DNA of 64,000 bases from the NCBI RefSeq assembly GCF_041261445.1, contig NZ_JBGCCU010000037.1, positions 37,542 to 101,541 on the forward strand, given 5' to 3'. A program made the position numbers and the translations under genes. The notes beneath the pieces were generated by a model. The model did not search any database. It worked only from the letters and a program-made list of their open reading frames with translations, and was not told the origin of the DNA. This document shows positions 18,296 to 28,056 of the stretch, piece after piece (the stretch's first letter is position 1; each line of letters opens with the position of its first letter). Source of the stretch: Catenulispora sp. EB89 (GTDB lineage Bacteria; Actinomycetota; Actinomycetes; Streptomycetales; Catenulisporaceae).

Positions 18296-18376
18296 CGGTC
18301 CTCCATCCTCGGCTCGGAACCCCCATTGTCACCGGTGATCCGGCACCGGCCGAGGCGTTTCTGCCAAGCTCGGTGC

Positions 18377-19039
18377 ATGGCGATCGACAGCGCGGTCCGA
18401 GCGCTGGTCCGGGCGGCACGTGCCTACCCGCGCCGCAACCCCATGACGTTCGCGTATCTCCTGGTCATCCTCGCCGGCCTGCTGCTCCTGACGAAGATCC
18501 TCACCGGCCCGGCCGCAGACCACCTGAAGATCACGATCAGCACCAACCCGCACAACATGGCACACGCCCCACTGACGGTCCTGCTGGCCAGCCCCTTGGT
18601 CGCGGCCACCGACAGCGGCCTGCTCTCCCACCTTCTGATCATCGCAGGCGGCGTCGGCGTCTGCATGGCCGCACTCGAACGCCGCCTCGGCGCAGCGCGC
18701 ACCGCCGCCGTCTTCCTCCTGGCGAACACCATCGCCACCGCCGTCACCACCAGCGTCGCCGCCGCCGCGATCCACTCCGGCCGCTACCCCGCGAAGTGGT
18801 GGGACGGCTACGACTACGGGATCAGCTACGGCGTGCTGGCGATCGCCGCGGCGGTGACACCGCTGGTGCCGAGGGCGGCGCGGCTGCCGTGGGTGGCGGG
18901 GGTGTTCGCGTACCCGTTCGTCAGCGCGCAGTGGTTCGGGTTGCTGCCGAACTTCGCGACGATCGGACACGAGACGGCGGCGGCTTTCGGGCTGGCGGCG
19001 GGGTACTTCCTGCTGCGACGTGCCACATCTTCTGGATGA
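18377..19039 (+). CDS. Rhomboid-like integral membrane protein
   Basis: A 220-residue protein with about six membrane segments. PHNMAHAPLTVLLASPL matches the extracytoplasmic entry of actinobacterial rhomboid-like proteins. DYGISYGVLAIAAA contains a Ser in a GxSxG-like setting and IGHETAAAFGLAAG contains a His in a later helix, positions where active rhomboids carry their Ser-His dyad. Whether it is an active intramembrane protease is undecided. It diverges from the Nudix gene at 18295. Confidence 0.65.
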   Translation: MAIDSAVRALVRAARAYPRRNPMTFAYLLVILAGLLLLTKILTGPAADHLKITISTNPHNMAHAPLTVLLASPLVAATDSGLLSHLLIIAGGVGVCMAALERRLGAARTAAVFLLANTIATAVTTSVAAAAIHSGRYPAKWWDGYDYGISYGVLAIAAAVTPLVPRAARLPWVAGVFAYPFVSAQWFGLLPNFATIGHETAAAFGLAAGYFLLRRATSSG

Positions 19040-19081
19040 CTCCGCTCGCCCCTGTCAGTGCCGTGGCGGAGCATGGACCCC

Positions 19082-20662
19082 ATGCGCTTGCTCGATCTGG
19101 CGACCACGTCCGCGGCGGTCGCCGAGACCTCAGCCCGCTCGGCCAAGATCGCGCTGCTCGCCGAGCGGCTGCGGACGGCCGGGCCCGAGGAGATCACGGT
19201 CGCCGTCCACTACCTGTCCGGCGAGCTGCCGCAGCGGCAGATCGGCGTCGGCTGGGCGACGCTGCGCGACCTGCCCGCGCCGGTGGCCGGGGTCGGCGCC
19301 GGGGCTGCCGCCGGGGCTGCTGCCGGGAATGCGGCCGGGGCCGGCGAGCTGGAGGTCGCCGAGGTCGACCGGATCCTCGACGAGGTCGGCGGCACGTCCG
19401 GCGCCGGTTCGCAGGCGCGCCGCCGCGAGCTCCTGACGGCGCTGTTCGCCCGCGCCACCGCCGAGGAGCAGTCCTTCCTCCGCCGCCTCCTCACCGGCGA
19501 GCTGCGGCAGGGGGCGCTGGACGGCGTCATGGCCGACGCGGTCGCCAAGGCCGCGGAGGTCCCGGCGGCCGAGGTGCGGCGCGCGGCGATGTTCGGCGGC
19601 GATCTGGCGGCGGCCGCGCGGACCGCGCTCCGGGACGGCGTGCCGGGGCTGCGCGAGGTCGGTCTGGTCGTCGGGCGTCCGATCCAGCCGATGCTGGCCG
19701 GGACGGCGGAAGACGTCCCCACGGCCCTGCAGAAGGCCGCCCCGGCGGCCCTGGAGTGGAAACTCGACGGAATCAGGGTCCAGATCCACCGCGACGGCGA
19801 CCGCGTCCAGGTCTTCACCCGCAGCCTGGACGACATCACCGACCGGCTGCCGGAGGTGGTCGAACTGGCCCGTGCGCTCCCGGTGACCACGGCCGTCCTG
19901 GACGGCGAAGCACTGGCCCTGGCCCCCGACGGCCGCCCCCGGCCGTTCCAGGAGACCGCGAGCCGCACCGGCAGCCGCCGCGACGTCGCCAAGCTCCGCG
20001 AGCAGATCCCGCTGACCGTCTTCCTCTTCGACCTCCTGCACCTCGACGGCCGCGACCTGATCGACCTGCCCTCCCACGAGCGCTCGGACCTGCTCGCCTC
20101 GATCGCCCCGCCGGACGCGCTGGCGCCGCGCCTGGTCACCGACGACCCGCAGGCCGCGGAGGCGTTCGCAAAGGACGCCCTGGACCGCGGCCACGAAGGC
20201 GTCGTCGTGAAGTCCCTCGACGCGCTCTACACCGCCGGCCGCCGCGGCTCGGGATGGCTGAAGGTCAAGCCGGTCCACACCCTCGACCTGGTGGTCGTCG
20301 CCGCGGAGTGGGGCCACGGCCGCCGCAGCGGATGGCTGAGCAACCTGCATCTGGCCGCGCGCGACCCGGAGAGCGGCGAGTTCGTGATGCTGGGCAAGAC
20401 GTTCAAGGGCATGACCGACGAACTGCTCGCCTGGCAGACCGAGCGGCTGCGCGCGTTGCAGACGTCCGCCGACGACTGGACCGTGCGCGTGCGGCCGGAG
20501 CTGGTCGTCGAGGTGGCCTTCGACGGGGTGCAGCGCAGTTCGCGCTACCCCGGCGGCGTCACACTGCGATTCGCGCGGGTGGTGCGGTACCGGGAAGACA
20601 AGCGGGCTCAGGACGCTGACACGATCGACGCGGTGCGGGCGATCGGGCAAGCCGCCCAATAA
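19082..20662 (+). CDS. ligB: ATP-dependent DNA ligase (LigB-type)
   Basis: A 526-residue ATP-dependent DNA ligase. An N-terminal helical domain ([15 protein letters not shown]) is followed by the nucleotidyltransferase domain with motif [11 protein letters not shown] (adenylated Lys227), motif [11 protein letters not shown], motif [14 protein letters not shown] and motif V GWLKVKP, then an OB domain ending with [21 protein letters not shown]. The ATG at 19082 gives the family N-terminus; GGAG lies 11 nt before it. An Ala/Gly tandem stretch near residues 75-85 (AGAAAGAAAG) is a species-specific insertion. It seals nicks in repair; actinobacteria use it beside NAD-dependent LigA. Confidence 0.9.
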   Translation: MRLLDLATTSAAVAETSARSAKIALLAERLRTAGPEEITVAVHYLSGELPQRQIGVGWATLRDLPAPVAGVGAGAAAGAAAGNAAGAGELEVAEVDRILDEVGGTSGAGSQARRRELLTALFARATAEEQSFLRRLLTGELRQGALDGVMADAVAKAAEVPAAEVRRAAMFGGDLAAAARTALRDGVPGLREVGLVVGRPIQPMLAGTAEDVPTALQKAAPAALEWKLDGIRVQIHRDGDRVQVFTRSLDDITDRLPEVVELARALPVTTAVLDGEALALAPDGRPRPFQETASRTGSRRDVAKLREQIPLTVFLFDLLHLDGRDLIDLPSHERSDLLASIAPPDALAPRLVTDDPQAAEAFAKDALDRGHEGVVVKSLDALYTAGRRGSGWLKVKPVHTLDLVVVAAEWGHGRRSGWLSNLHLAARDPESGEFVMLGKTFKGMTDELLAWQTERLRALQTSADDWTVRVRPELVVEVAFDGVQRSSRYPGGVTLRFARVVRYREDKRAQDADTIDAVRAIGQAAQ

Positions 20663-20719
20663 CTTCTCCAGCTTCTTCTCCCCAGCTCCTCGAATAGTTC
20701 CAATAGTAGCGCCAGCGAT

Positions 20720-20748
20720 AGTATCCTGATCGAAAGTATCCGGATCGA
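20720..20748 (+). repeat. Tandem 14-bp repeat upstream of the ATPase gene
   Basis: AGTATCCTGATCGA (20720-20733) and AGTATCCGGATCGA (20735-20748) differ at one base and repeat with a 15-bp period, 26 bp before the ATPase start. Nearby AT-rich hexamers (TAGTAT) could serve as a -10. A regulator-binding site is plausible but unproven. Confidence 0.45.
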
Positions 20749-20774
20749 CGACTGGACGCACCGCAGGAGCCGCC

Positions 20775-22193
20775 ATGACCCGTTTCGTGGGCCGAAGACG
20801 CGAACTGGCCGCCCTCAACCAGGTCCTATCCCAGGTCAGCGCCGGTGACGCGGCAGGCCCGGCGGGCCGCTGCCTGGTCCTGCGCGGACGCCGCCGGATC
20901 GGCAAGTCGGCGCTGGTCGAGGAGTTCGTGGGCGGCGCCGGCGTGCCGCACGTCTACTACACCGCGGAAATCGGCATCGGCGAGGAACCGCTGGCCGAGT
21001 TCGTGCGCGCGGTCAGCACCTCCGACCTGCCCGAAGCCGACGTCTTCGGCGACGCCACCCCCGGCAACTGGGCCGCCGCGTTCCGGCAGCTGGCCGGAAT
21101 CCTGCCCGACGACCGGCCCTCGGTGGTCGTGCTCGACGAGGTTCCGTACCTGATGGACGAGCAGGGCGCGTTCGAGAGCGTGCTCCAGCGCGCCTGGGAC
21201 CGCGAGCTGTCCCGCAAACCCGTGCTCCTGCTGCTCATCGGCTCGGACCTGTCGATGATGGAGGCCCTCACCTCCTACGGCCGGCCCTTCCATCAGCGCG
21301 GCACCGAACTGCCGATCGGGCCCCTCAACCCCGCCGACGTCGCCGCCATGACCGGCCTGAGCGACGCCGACGCCTTCGACGCCGCGTTGATAACCGGCGG
21401 ACTGCCGATGATCTGCGCACGCTGGCGGCCCGGCGAGGACATGTGGGCGTTCCTCACCCGGGAACTGGCCGACCCCTTCAGCCCCCTGACCGCCTCCGCG
21501 CAGCTGTCGCTGGCCGCCGAGTTCCCGGACCAGGCGCAGGCCCGTGCCGTGCTGGCCGCGATCGGCTCCGGCGAGCGCACGTTCACGAACATCGCCCGCA
21601 CCGCGGGCGGCATCGCGCACTCGACCTTGACCCGCGCCACCGAAGTCCTGACCGACAAGCGCGTGGTCGCCGCCGAGCTGCCGGTGTCGCTGGCGCCGTC
21701 GAAGGAACGGCGCTACCGCATCACCGACTCGTACCTGCGCTTCTGGTTCCGTTTCCTGGCCCCGCACCTGGCCGAGATCAACCGCATGCGCTCCGACCTC
21801 ACCCTCGACCGCATCCGCACCGGCTGGCCGAGCTGGCGGGGCCGCGCCGTGGAGCCGTTGGTACGCGAGAGCCTGGCGCGTCTGCTGTCGGCCGCAGGAC
21901 TGCCGGCGGCGCCGGTCGTGGGCGGCTACTGGACGCGCAGCAACGACGTCGAGATCGACATCGTCGGCGCCGACCGCGGGCCCGTCGCGCGGCGGCTACT
22001 GTTCCTGGGCTCCATCAAGTGGCTCGACCACTCCCCCTTCGACGCGCGCGATCTCCTTGCGCTGCAACGGCATCGGGACCGCGTGACGTCCGATCCGGTG
22101 CCGCTGCTTGCGGTGTCGCGGACCGGCGCGGCGGCGAAGGGGCTGGATGCGGTGTTCGGGCCGGAGGATTTGTTGACGCCCTGGCAGGGCTGA
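20775..22193 (+). CDS. AAA+ ATPase with C-terminal DUF234/nuclease-like domain
   Basis: A 472-residue protein of the archaeal-type ATPase family. FVGRRREL opens the ATPase, Walker A is RGRRRIGKSAL (about residues 33-43), Walker B is VVVLDEVPYL, and a winged-helix region follows (FTNIARTAGGIAHSTLTRA). The C-terminal domain (RYRITDSYLRFWFRF, then NDVEIDIVGAD) is the DUF234 region, with an acidic pattern like PD-(D/E)xK nucleases. It is monocistronic here. Members are often accessory genes of unknown function. Confidence 0.75.
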   Translation: MTRFVGRRRELAALNQVLSQVSAGDAAGPAGRCLVLRGRRRIGKSALVEEFVGGAGVPHVYYTAEIGIGEEPLAEFVRAVSTSDLPEADVFGDATPGNWAAAFRQLAGILPDDRPSVVVLDEVPYLMDEQGAFESVLQRAWDRELSRKPVLLLLIGSDLSMMEALTSYGRPFHQRGTELPIGPLNPADVAAMTGLSDADAFDAALITGGLPMICARWRPGEDMWAFLTRELADPFSPLTASAQLSLAAEFPDQAQARAVLAAIGSGERTFTNIARTAGGIAHSTLTRATEVLTDKRVVAAELPVSLAPSKERRYRITDSYLRFWFRFLAPHLAEINRMRSDLTLDRIRTGWPSWRGRAVEPLVRESLARLLSAAGLPAAPVVGGYWTRSNDVEIDIVGADRGPVARRLLFLGSIKWLDHSPFDARDLLALQRHRDRVTSDPVPLLAVSRTGAAAKGLDAVFGPEDLLTPWQG

Positions 22194-22286
22194 CAGCTCG
22201 CTGGTGGTCGCACGATCACGATCCTTGATGGATACGAGAGCGGAGTGCGCCTTGGTCGGCGCAGCCGATTGCGCTGGACTGAAGGC

Positions 22287-22733
22287 ATGAACATATCTAC
22301 TTCTGCCTCTCCTTCTCCCCTTCCTTCTGCCTCTCCTTCTCCTTCACAGCAGCTCGTCCTCCGCTACTTCACCGCCCTCGCCGACGGCGACCAGGACACC
22401 ATCCGCGGCTGCTGGGCCGAGGACGGCTCGGTCTGGTACGGCGGCGACCTGCCGATCTCCGGCACGTGGCAGGGCCGCGACCAGGTCATCGACGGCCGCC
22501 TCAAGACCGCCTTCGCGCACCTGGACCCGGAGAAGGAGATCGGGTTGAAGGTCACGAACGTCTTCGGCGAAGGCGAGCAGGTGCTGGTCGAGTGGGATTC
22601 GTGGGCCACGGGAAAGACCGGCCGGCCGTACCACGAGAAGAACATCGGGGTGTTCGTCGTCCGCGACGACAGGATCGTCGCCATGCGCGAATACGCGGAC
22701 ACGCAGCATTGGGAGCGTGCGCTGGTCGCGTGA
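22287..22733 (+). CDS. SnoaL-like/NTF2-fold small protein
   Basis: A 148-residue protein. After an N-terminal Ser/Pro-rich low-complexity stretch of about 20 residues (built on repeated CCTTCTC codons), it shows an NTF2-like fold: QQLVLRYFTALADGD, then EDGSVWYGGD, a central strand set and VVRDDRIVAMREYADTQHW. Such proteins are cyclases, isomerases or binding proteins; no catalytic residues can be assigned. The start is the ATG with GAAGG directly upstream. Confidence 0.6.
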   Translation: MNISTSASPSPLPSASPSPSQQLVLRYFTALADGDQDTIRGCWAEDGSVWYGGDLPISGTWQGRDQVIDGRLKTAFAHLDPEKEIGLKVTNVFGEGEQVLVEWDSWATGKTGRPYHEKNIGVFVVRDDRIVAMREYADTQHWERALVA

Positions 22734-22777
22734 CCGGCGCACGTCCCTATGCCGCCTTGTCCCTACGGTCTAGCGAA

Positions 22778-24112
22778 TCAGCATGCTTGCACGTAGTAGA
22801 CCGGGTTGAAGTCGTAGTTCGTGTTGGAGTCACCTGGCGCGGATGCCGTGATCACGTTGTGGTTCTGGTCCTTGGTGTAGGCGTCGGTCCCACCGGAGTT
22901 GTCGTTGATGTAGGACCCTGCCGCGACCCAGTTCTGCAGGGCCCAGTCGCCGCCGTTGTACTGGCAGTGGTAGAAGGAAAACACAGTGCCGGTGTAGCCG
23001 GTGCCGGTGTAGATGCAGAAGTGGCCGCTGTGGCAATCAGAACCGTTGCCGGCCGCACTGTTCCAGCAGTCGGCGTTCGAGGACGTGTCGCACTGGCTCA
23101 TACCGCTGACGGACGGGCCGCTGCCGCCACCGCCGCCGGTCCACAGGTAGGTCACGGTGACATAGCCGTTGTCGTTCAGGCCGATGTTGTAGAAAGTGCC
23201 GTCAGCGAGGTCGATGCCCGCCGGGTTGGAGACCGAGCGCCCGAACTCATCATGGCCACCGTTGTAGCCGTTCTGATACGCCGCCTGCGCCTCCGGCGTG
23301 CCCTGCGGCAGGTCGGTGAACTCGGCACGGTTGGCGTCCCAGTAGTCGTCGTGCGTGTTCCACGGACCGATGTCCCACACCGGCGCGGTCTCACAGGTGC
23401 TCGGCCCGCAGACCTGGACCGAGTAGTCGCTGGAGCCGTTCGGCGACAGCGCCGAGCCCGACGGCAGCGCGACGAAGTGGTCGCTGGGCTGAATCACGTG
23501 GCCGTTCGCGGTCGTACCCCCGACCAGCCCCTCGCGCGTGGCGTAGACCTGGTACGAGACGGACATGGGAGCGAGGCGCGGGGGCACGGCGGGCACGGCA
23601 CCACCGTCAGCACTCAGCGACAGCTTGCTGACCGACGGAGCAGCACCCTGCGCACTGTCCCAGAGCGTGATGCGCGCCTGGACCTTGCCGACCGACTCCG
23701 ACAGCCGGGTCACACCGGTGGCCGCCGCGGAAACCCACTGCGTCCACTTGCCGTTCAGACCGAGGCCCCGAACATCAACCTGCGCCTCGGAACCGGCCGG
23801 CCGACTGGCAGTCAGCGCCACGGCGACCTCGTTCGCCGGCTTCGCGAGGCTGTGCGCGGGCAGGACGTCCTGCGCGTAGCCCCGCGTGTCGTGGGACGTC
23901 GTGGCGCGCACGCGCGCGTCCTTGACGGTGAGCGCCTTACCGGTCCAGGCGGCATTGAAGTCGGAGGACTGCACCTGGGACAGGTTCTCCGTCCACCGCG
24001 TACCGCCCGAAGCCGCCTGCGCCGTACCGGCCATCGCCCCCGTGGTAACGGTGGTCACCGCGAGCACGGCCACGGCCGCGATGGCAACTCTCTTATGAAG
24101 AGGGAGTGTCAT
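22778..24112 (-). CDS. Secreted protein with C-terminal peptidase-inhibitor I36-like domain
   Basis: A 444-residue exported protein with a Sec signal peptide (KRVAIAAVAVLAVTTVTTGA, cleavage near AQA). The first 170 residues form a beta domain like those at the N-terminus of secreted actinobacterial hydrolases. A middle region carries paired Cys (CGPSTC). The last 100 residues contain a Cys-rich CHSGHFCIYTGTGYTG, then SYINDNSGGTDAY, the pattern of I36 peptidase inhibitors/gamma-crystallin-like folds. GAAAGGAC precedes the ATG at 24112. A LuxR-type regulator lies upstream in the same direction. Confidence 0.65.
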   Translation of the reverse strand: MTLPLHKRVAIAAVAVLAVTTVTTGAMAGTAQAASGGTRWTENLSQVQSSDFNAAWTGKALTVKDARVRATTSHDTRGYAQDVLPAHSLAKPANEVAVALTASRPAGSEAQVDVRGLGLNGKWTQWVSAAATGVTRLSESVGKVQARITLWDSAQGAAPSVSKLSLSADGGAVPAVPPRLAPMSVSYQVYATREGLVGGTTANGHVIQPSDHFVALPSGSALSPNGSSDYSVQVCGPSTCETAPVWDIGPWNTHDDYWDANRAEFTDLPQGTPEAQAAYQNGYNGGHDEFGRSVSNPAGIDLADGTFYNIGLNDNGYVTVTYLWTGGGGGSGPSVSGMSQCDTSSNADCWNSAAGNGSDCHSGHFCIYTGTGYTGTVFSFYHCQYNGGDWALQNWVAAGSYINDNSGGTDAYTKDQNHNVITASAPGDSNTNYDFNPVYYVQAC

Positions 24113-24174
24113 GTCGTCCTTTCGTGGGGTCGTCTTGCGCGTGGGGTAGCGTGCCGTCAAGAGCCTGTGATGTG

Positions 24175-24189
24175 ACTGACACAGTCAGT
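24175..24189. promoter_or_regulatory. 15-bp dyad upstream of the I36-like gene
   Basis: ACTGAC and GTCAGT flank ACA, 63 bp before the I36-like gene. The position suits a regulator site in its promoter, and the small LuxR-type protein encoded next door (24302-24775) is an obvious candidate ligand; inference from position only. Confidence 0.4.
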
Positions 24190-24301
24190 AGTGTTGCAGG
24201 GCTGCACGATGATCGCAGTGCTCTGATTGCACAGCAGAGACGGCCTGTCATAGGCAGGCACTGCCATGGAGCTCTTGCTTGGTCAGAGCACCGACACGCG
24301 G

Positions 24302-24775
24302 CTACCCACGGGCAGCGCCCACCGGATCCACCGCCTGCAGTACGTGAGCGCACGTCTCCGGCCGCGGATCGAGCCAGCCGGTCCCGCTCACGCGCACACC
24401 CGTCTGGAAAGGTCTGCACGTGCCGAGGCGCCGCACGAATTCGGAAGCCTTGCGGCCTATCGTGTAGGTGGACACCCCGAGACGGCACGCCATGTCCTCC
24501 CCGGTCTCGCTGCTGGCGAGCATGCGCAAGACTTCGCCTTCCTCGGGCCCGGGCCCTGCGCGTCCTGAGGCAGCATCGGACGCTTGCGGCGGGACAACTG
24601 CCATAGCCCAGGGCCGTGTCTCAGCGGCGTGCCGGGCCCACCGCCCGTCGGGCCCGACGACCAGCACGGACCGGGCCGCCGCGCGCAACGCCACCGCAGA
24701 TCTCGCCCCAAAGAATCCGGTGTCCGTCTGCTCAGCCGATTCGGCGAGTGCGAACCATCCGTGGAATTCGCGCAT
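24302..24775 (-). CDS. Small LuxR-type HTH regulator
   Basis: A 157-residue protein whose second half is a LuxR/NarL-type helix-turn-helix: GEVLRMLASSETGEDMACRL, then GVSTYTIGRKASEFVRRLG. There is no receiver or ATPase domain in front, only about 90 residues with a short conserved VLVVGPDGRWA segment. It precedes the I36-like gene in the same direction with a 189-bp gap containing a dyad, so it may regulate it. The start is the ATG at 24775. Confidence 0.6.
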   Translation of the reverse strand: MREFHGWFALAESAEQTDTGFFGARSAVALRAAARSVLVVGPDGRWARHAAETRPWAMAVVPPQASDAASGRAGPGPEEGEVLRMLASSETGEDMACRLGVSTYTIGRKASEFVRRLGTCRPFQTGVRVSGTGWLDPRPETCAHVLQAVDPVGAARG

Positions 24776-24919
24776 CCTAGCTCAGGTCATGCGCCGACCT
24801 GCTACAGCGGTCTTTGGTGCAACTGCCGAGCTCGGCCAAGCTTTCGTATGCTCAACCACGCAATATGCCCGACAGCCAAGAAAGGCAGAGCGTCGATGGC
24901 GTCGTGACCCGCTTCCGTG

Positions 24920-25837
24920 TCACGGCGCGGCGCATAGGAACTCCGCGTAACGCTCCTCGACCGCGTCGCGGCTCGGCTTCTCGACCTGCCTGCGCGGCAC
25001 CTGCAGCTGAACGCCGGCCATCTCTTGCAACCCGTGCAGCAGCATCGGCCCGTCGACCTCCTCCAGGATGTCAGGTCGGACGTGCACTACCAGATCCGGA
25101 TGGATCCCCAGGATGTTCTGGTCGTACGCCGCATGATGGATCTTGCACAACGCCATACCGTTCGACACTGCCGCAATCCCCCGTGGGTGCGCGTCCCGCC
25201 GAATATGGGCCGCGTCGAGCAGCCTCACGTGCCGCAACGAGCACATTGCACATCGCTGCTCGTAGGCTCGCATCACACGCGCCCGAAACACCGGCTGATG
25301 AACCCGCTGATTGGTATGGACAATCCGATATTTCCGCTCGATTACTGAATCAGCCGACGCCTCCGACAGATCGGACGGCACATCGACAGACACAACGAAC
25401 TGGTTCTGACCGCGCTCCTCGGAAATGGCATACACCGGAAAGATCGCCAGATAGGTGCTCGTCGCCACCCCATAGAGCCAGATCATCGGCAGCCGTGAAG
25501 CCATAGCCTCCCGAACGGCACGGTTGTCCCCTTGCATTGCATCAGTACCGCGATACTTGTAACGCAAGAACCCATCCGTCCCGAACAAGTCCTCATATGG
25601 CGCGGATGCTTCGTTCGGGGAGTATGTGGTCATGATGGACAACGCCCCGCGTAAAACCGCAGGCCGCCGGATGCCCCGGCTCGGATCGACGAGTGGAATC
25701 CGCTCACCCTCGAAAACGAACTCCGCCAACTCCTCCCGCGCGACGACCGGCGAATCCCCACGCTCGGCCAGCCACGCGAACGCAGCCTCACGAAACCGCC
25801 GGTCGTAATCCTCGCTTCGAACACTGACACGCGCCAC
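24920..25837 (-). CDS. HNH endonuclease
   Basis: A 305-residue protein with a C-terminal HNH nuclease: a CxxC pair in RCAMCSLRHVRLLDAAHI (His of the first H), then SNGMALCKIHHAAYDQ with Asn and the final His-His. The N-terminal 200 residues match the type found in predicted McrA-like or mobile HNH restriction proteins (FLRYKYRG, IWLYGVATSTY). The GTG at 25837 is chosen because GGGAAGG lies 7 nt upstream; an ATG at 25900 has no clear ribosome site. A defence nuclease role is likely but the target is unknown. Confidence 0.7.
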   Translation of the reverse strand: MARVSVRSEDYDRRFREAAFAWLAERGDSPVVAREELAEFVFEGERIPLVDPSRGIRRPAVLRGALSIMTTYSPNEASAPYEDLFGTDGFLRYKYRGTDAMQGDNRAVREAMASRLPMIWLYGVATSTYLAIFPVYAISEERGQNQFVVSVDVPSDLSEASADSVIERKYRIVHTNQRVHQPVFRARVMRAYEQRCAMCSLRHVRLLDAAHIRRDAHPRGIAAVSNGMALCKIHHAAYDQNILGIHPDLVVHVRPDILEEVDGPMLLHGLQEMAGVQLQVPRRQVEKPSRDAVEERYAEFLCAAP

Positions 25838-26198
25838 GCCAGCACCTTCCCACGCTCGCCAGTCCGATGTCCAGGCCGCGCACTCATCCGATAAAGGCAT
25901 CCATATCCGCAGCCGCAGCCTCGCCTGGATTGAAAGAGCCCGAGGCTGGCAAACTATGTTCGGCATGACTGCCAGCCCAAGCGTGCCACCAGTAGATGGC
26001 TTCATGGCTAGGCGGGCTCGTACAAGGATCGCCATTATCAGCCCAGGTCAATAGTTCTGTGCACGTTGAAGATCATCAACGTCAGCCGTCTCGCCCTGGT
26101 CCCTGGACTTACATTCCTCAGCAACGACAACAGCCTCGCATGCTCGTGCAGCCGCGGCCTAGGGTCTAGGTTGACAGTCCAGGTCTCACGGATCGGAC
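25838..26198. other. Gap without a supported gene
   Basis: About 360 bases between the HNH start and the Nudix stop. Short reading frames exist in both directions but none has a ribosome site or recognisable protein sequence. The segment is less GC-rich in its third-position pattern than the neighbours. It must contain the HNH promoter. Confidence 0.5.
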
Positions 26199-26690
26199 CT
26201 ACACGACAGGGGTTTCGAACCCTTCGGTGGTTACAACCGCGCCGCTCTCCAGGTAGCTGATGAGTGCGGCGCGCGTGGTTGAAACGAACTCCTTTGGTAC
26301 CTGGGCGGCGTCGACCCATGCGACCTGCGCGTGCTTGTTGGGCTCGGCGTTGATCGGCTCGCCGATCCAATCCTCGGCAACGAACACGACGGTGAGGAAC
26401 CCATTGGGAGCCTCCACTCCCCACGCGCCGTGGATGATGCCGGCGACCTTCAACTCGGCCGGGTCGACGGTGAGCCTGGTCTCCTCCTCCAACTCGCGAA
26501 TGGCCGTCGCGGTGATGGCCTCGCCCTTGTCGGCTTTCCCGACGGGCAGGTCCCAGTGGCCAGGAGCAAACTTGGCGTGCGGTCCGCGCTTGATGAGTAG
26601 CACCTTCCCAGCCGCGCGGTCGTGGACGATGACGGCGGCGACCAGAAGCGTATGGGAGTCGATGGCTGGGGGCAGGGCAGTGTCGGTCAC
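26199..26690 (-). CDS. Nudix hydrolase
   Basis: A 163-residue protein with the Nudix box region GKADKGEAITATAIRELEEE after WDLPV, and a leading strand VLLIKRG. GAAAGGATCGATGTT before the GTG at 26690 decides that start; this begins 13 bp after the stop of the XRE/TPR regulator, so the two form one leftward operon. Substrate unknown; similar proteins are common beside regulators in actinobacterial accessory DNA. Confidence 0.75.
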   Translation of the reverse strand: MTDTALPPAIDSHTLLVAAVIVHDRAAGKVLLIKRGPHAKFAPGHWDLPVGKADKGEAITATAIRELEEETRLTVDPAELKVAGIIHGAWGVEAPNGFLTVVFVAEDWIGEPINAEPNKHAQVAWVDAAQVPKEFVSTTRAALISYLESGAVVTTEGFETPVV

Positions 26691-26703
26691 AACATCGATC
26701 CTT

Positions 26704-28056
26704 TCAGAAAGCTGCTTCCCGAATCCGGCGTTCCAGCAGTGCCACACCAGGAACACCGCGACGGCGATAGCCGACCAAGGTCGGCCGGATCGAGGTCAGG
26801 GCCGAGACACCTCGCGCCGACGCCATCCCTTCGGCCAAGTCGAGCGCCTGTCCCCAGGCTGCGACAGCCTCATCGGCTCGCGCCTGGGCTGCCAGGCAGT
26901 CCCCGAGGTCGGCGTAGGTAAGCAAATGGACGCGCGGGTATTTTGTGCGGTCCCAGGAGGTGAAGGCGGCCCTGTGCCGCGCCTCGGTGCCCCGGTGGTC
27001 ACCGATCTCGGTAAGGGTGCGGGCGGTGTGAGAGTCCACAGTTCCCGTAGCCGGGCCCATCAGCACGGAATAGACGGGCTGCGGTTCGCCGTCGCGGCTG
27101 AGGGCGTCTTCGGCGGCCAGCAGCGCCCGCGCGGCCAGGGCCCTCTCCTTGAGGGCGGCGTACGCCCTGGCGTGAGTAATGTGCAGCAGTGCCTCGGTCG
27201 CCCCATCGGCGTAGCCACGCGCCCGTTCCAGCGCGCCCTCAACGAGGTCAAGGCAGTGGTGAGGCTGTTTCAGGCTGAGCGCCTGGTGCGCGACGGCCCG
27301 CATCATCCACGCGGTGTGCGCATGCGGATCGGCCTCGACGGCAAGTCGGAAGCCGAGAAGGTAGTAGCGCTGGGCTGCGCCTTCTTGACCGAGGTCGTGG
27401 TGCTTCCACCCCAGTAGCCATGCCAGCTCCGCGACTGCGCTGAAGGCGTCACGTCGAATCCTGCCGTCGGCGTATCGGCACGACAGCATCGGGGCGGCGG
27501 TGTCGGCGAGGTAGGCGGCGACCGTGGACAGTCCGTGACCGCCCCCGAGTTGTTCGTCGGCCGCGCCGAACACCTTGGTGATCTGTCGGACCACGGCGAT
27601 CTCCTCGGCCCCGACTCGCGCCTGTCCGGTGCGCGCACGCAACAACCGAGCTACGGGCTCATGGTCGTACTGCAGCGGCATCGCCACGTCGGCGGTGGTA
27701 TAGACGGCCGCTGCAAGCCATTCCCGGCGCTCGACGTCCGCGCGACCCAGCGCGACGGCATCCACGGCAGGCTCTGCGCCGACCCGTTCGAGCCCCTGTC
27801 CGCCGGCAAGCCCGAGCTGGATCCGGGTCACCGGTCGCCCAGTACGCCTGGACAGCGCCTCGGCCAAGTAGGTGGCGGTCCGCGCGCTCGGCTCAACGCC
27901 GGCGACCCAGTGAGCCACGGCTGACTTGTTGGTCCTCAGTACGTCGCCGTTCTCGGCGGCGATGCGCACGACGGCGCGCGCCACCGCCTCGTAGCCCAGG
28001 CCGCTCGCGGCGATGGCTTCGCGCAAGCGGTCGTTGGGCGCTTGCGTAGACGGCAT
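26704..28056 (-). CDS. XRE-type regulator with tetratricopeptide-like C-terminal region
   Basis: A 450-residue regulator. Residues about 8-60 form a helix-turn-helix (LREAIAASGLGYEAVARAV, then KSAVAHWVAGVEP). The remainder is helical repeats (CLDLVEGALERARGYADGA, DEAVAAWGQALDLAE) of the TPR type seen in actinobacterial peptide- or signal-responsive regulators. AGGAGACGG precedes the ATG at 28056. It is co-directional with the Nudix gene and diverges from small genes beginning at 28169, which it may control. Confidence 0.72.
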   Translation of the reverse strand: MPSTQAPNDRLREAIAASGLGYEAVARAVVRIAAENGDVLRTNKSAVAHWVAGVEPSARTATYLAEALSRRTGRPVTRIQLGLAGGQGLERVGAEPAVDAVALGRADVERREWLAAAVYTTADVAMPLQYDHEPVARLLRARTGQARVGAEEIAVVRQITKVFGAADEQLGGGHGLSTVAAYLADTAAPMLSCRYADGRIRRDAFSAVAELAWLLGWKHHDLGQEGAAQRYYLLGFRLAVEADPHAHTAWMMRAVAHQALSLKQPHHCLDLVEGALERARGYADGATEALLHITHARAYAALKERALAARALLAAEDALSRDGEPQPVYSVLMGPATGTVDSHTARTLTEIGDHRGTEARHRAAFTSWDRTKYPRVHLLTYADLGDCLAAQARADEAVAAWGQALDLAEGMASARGVSALTSIRPTLVGYRRRGVPGVALLERRIREAAF

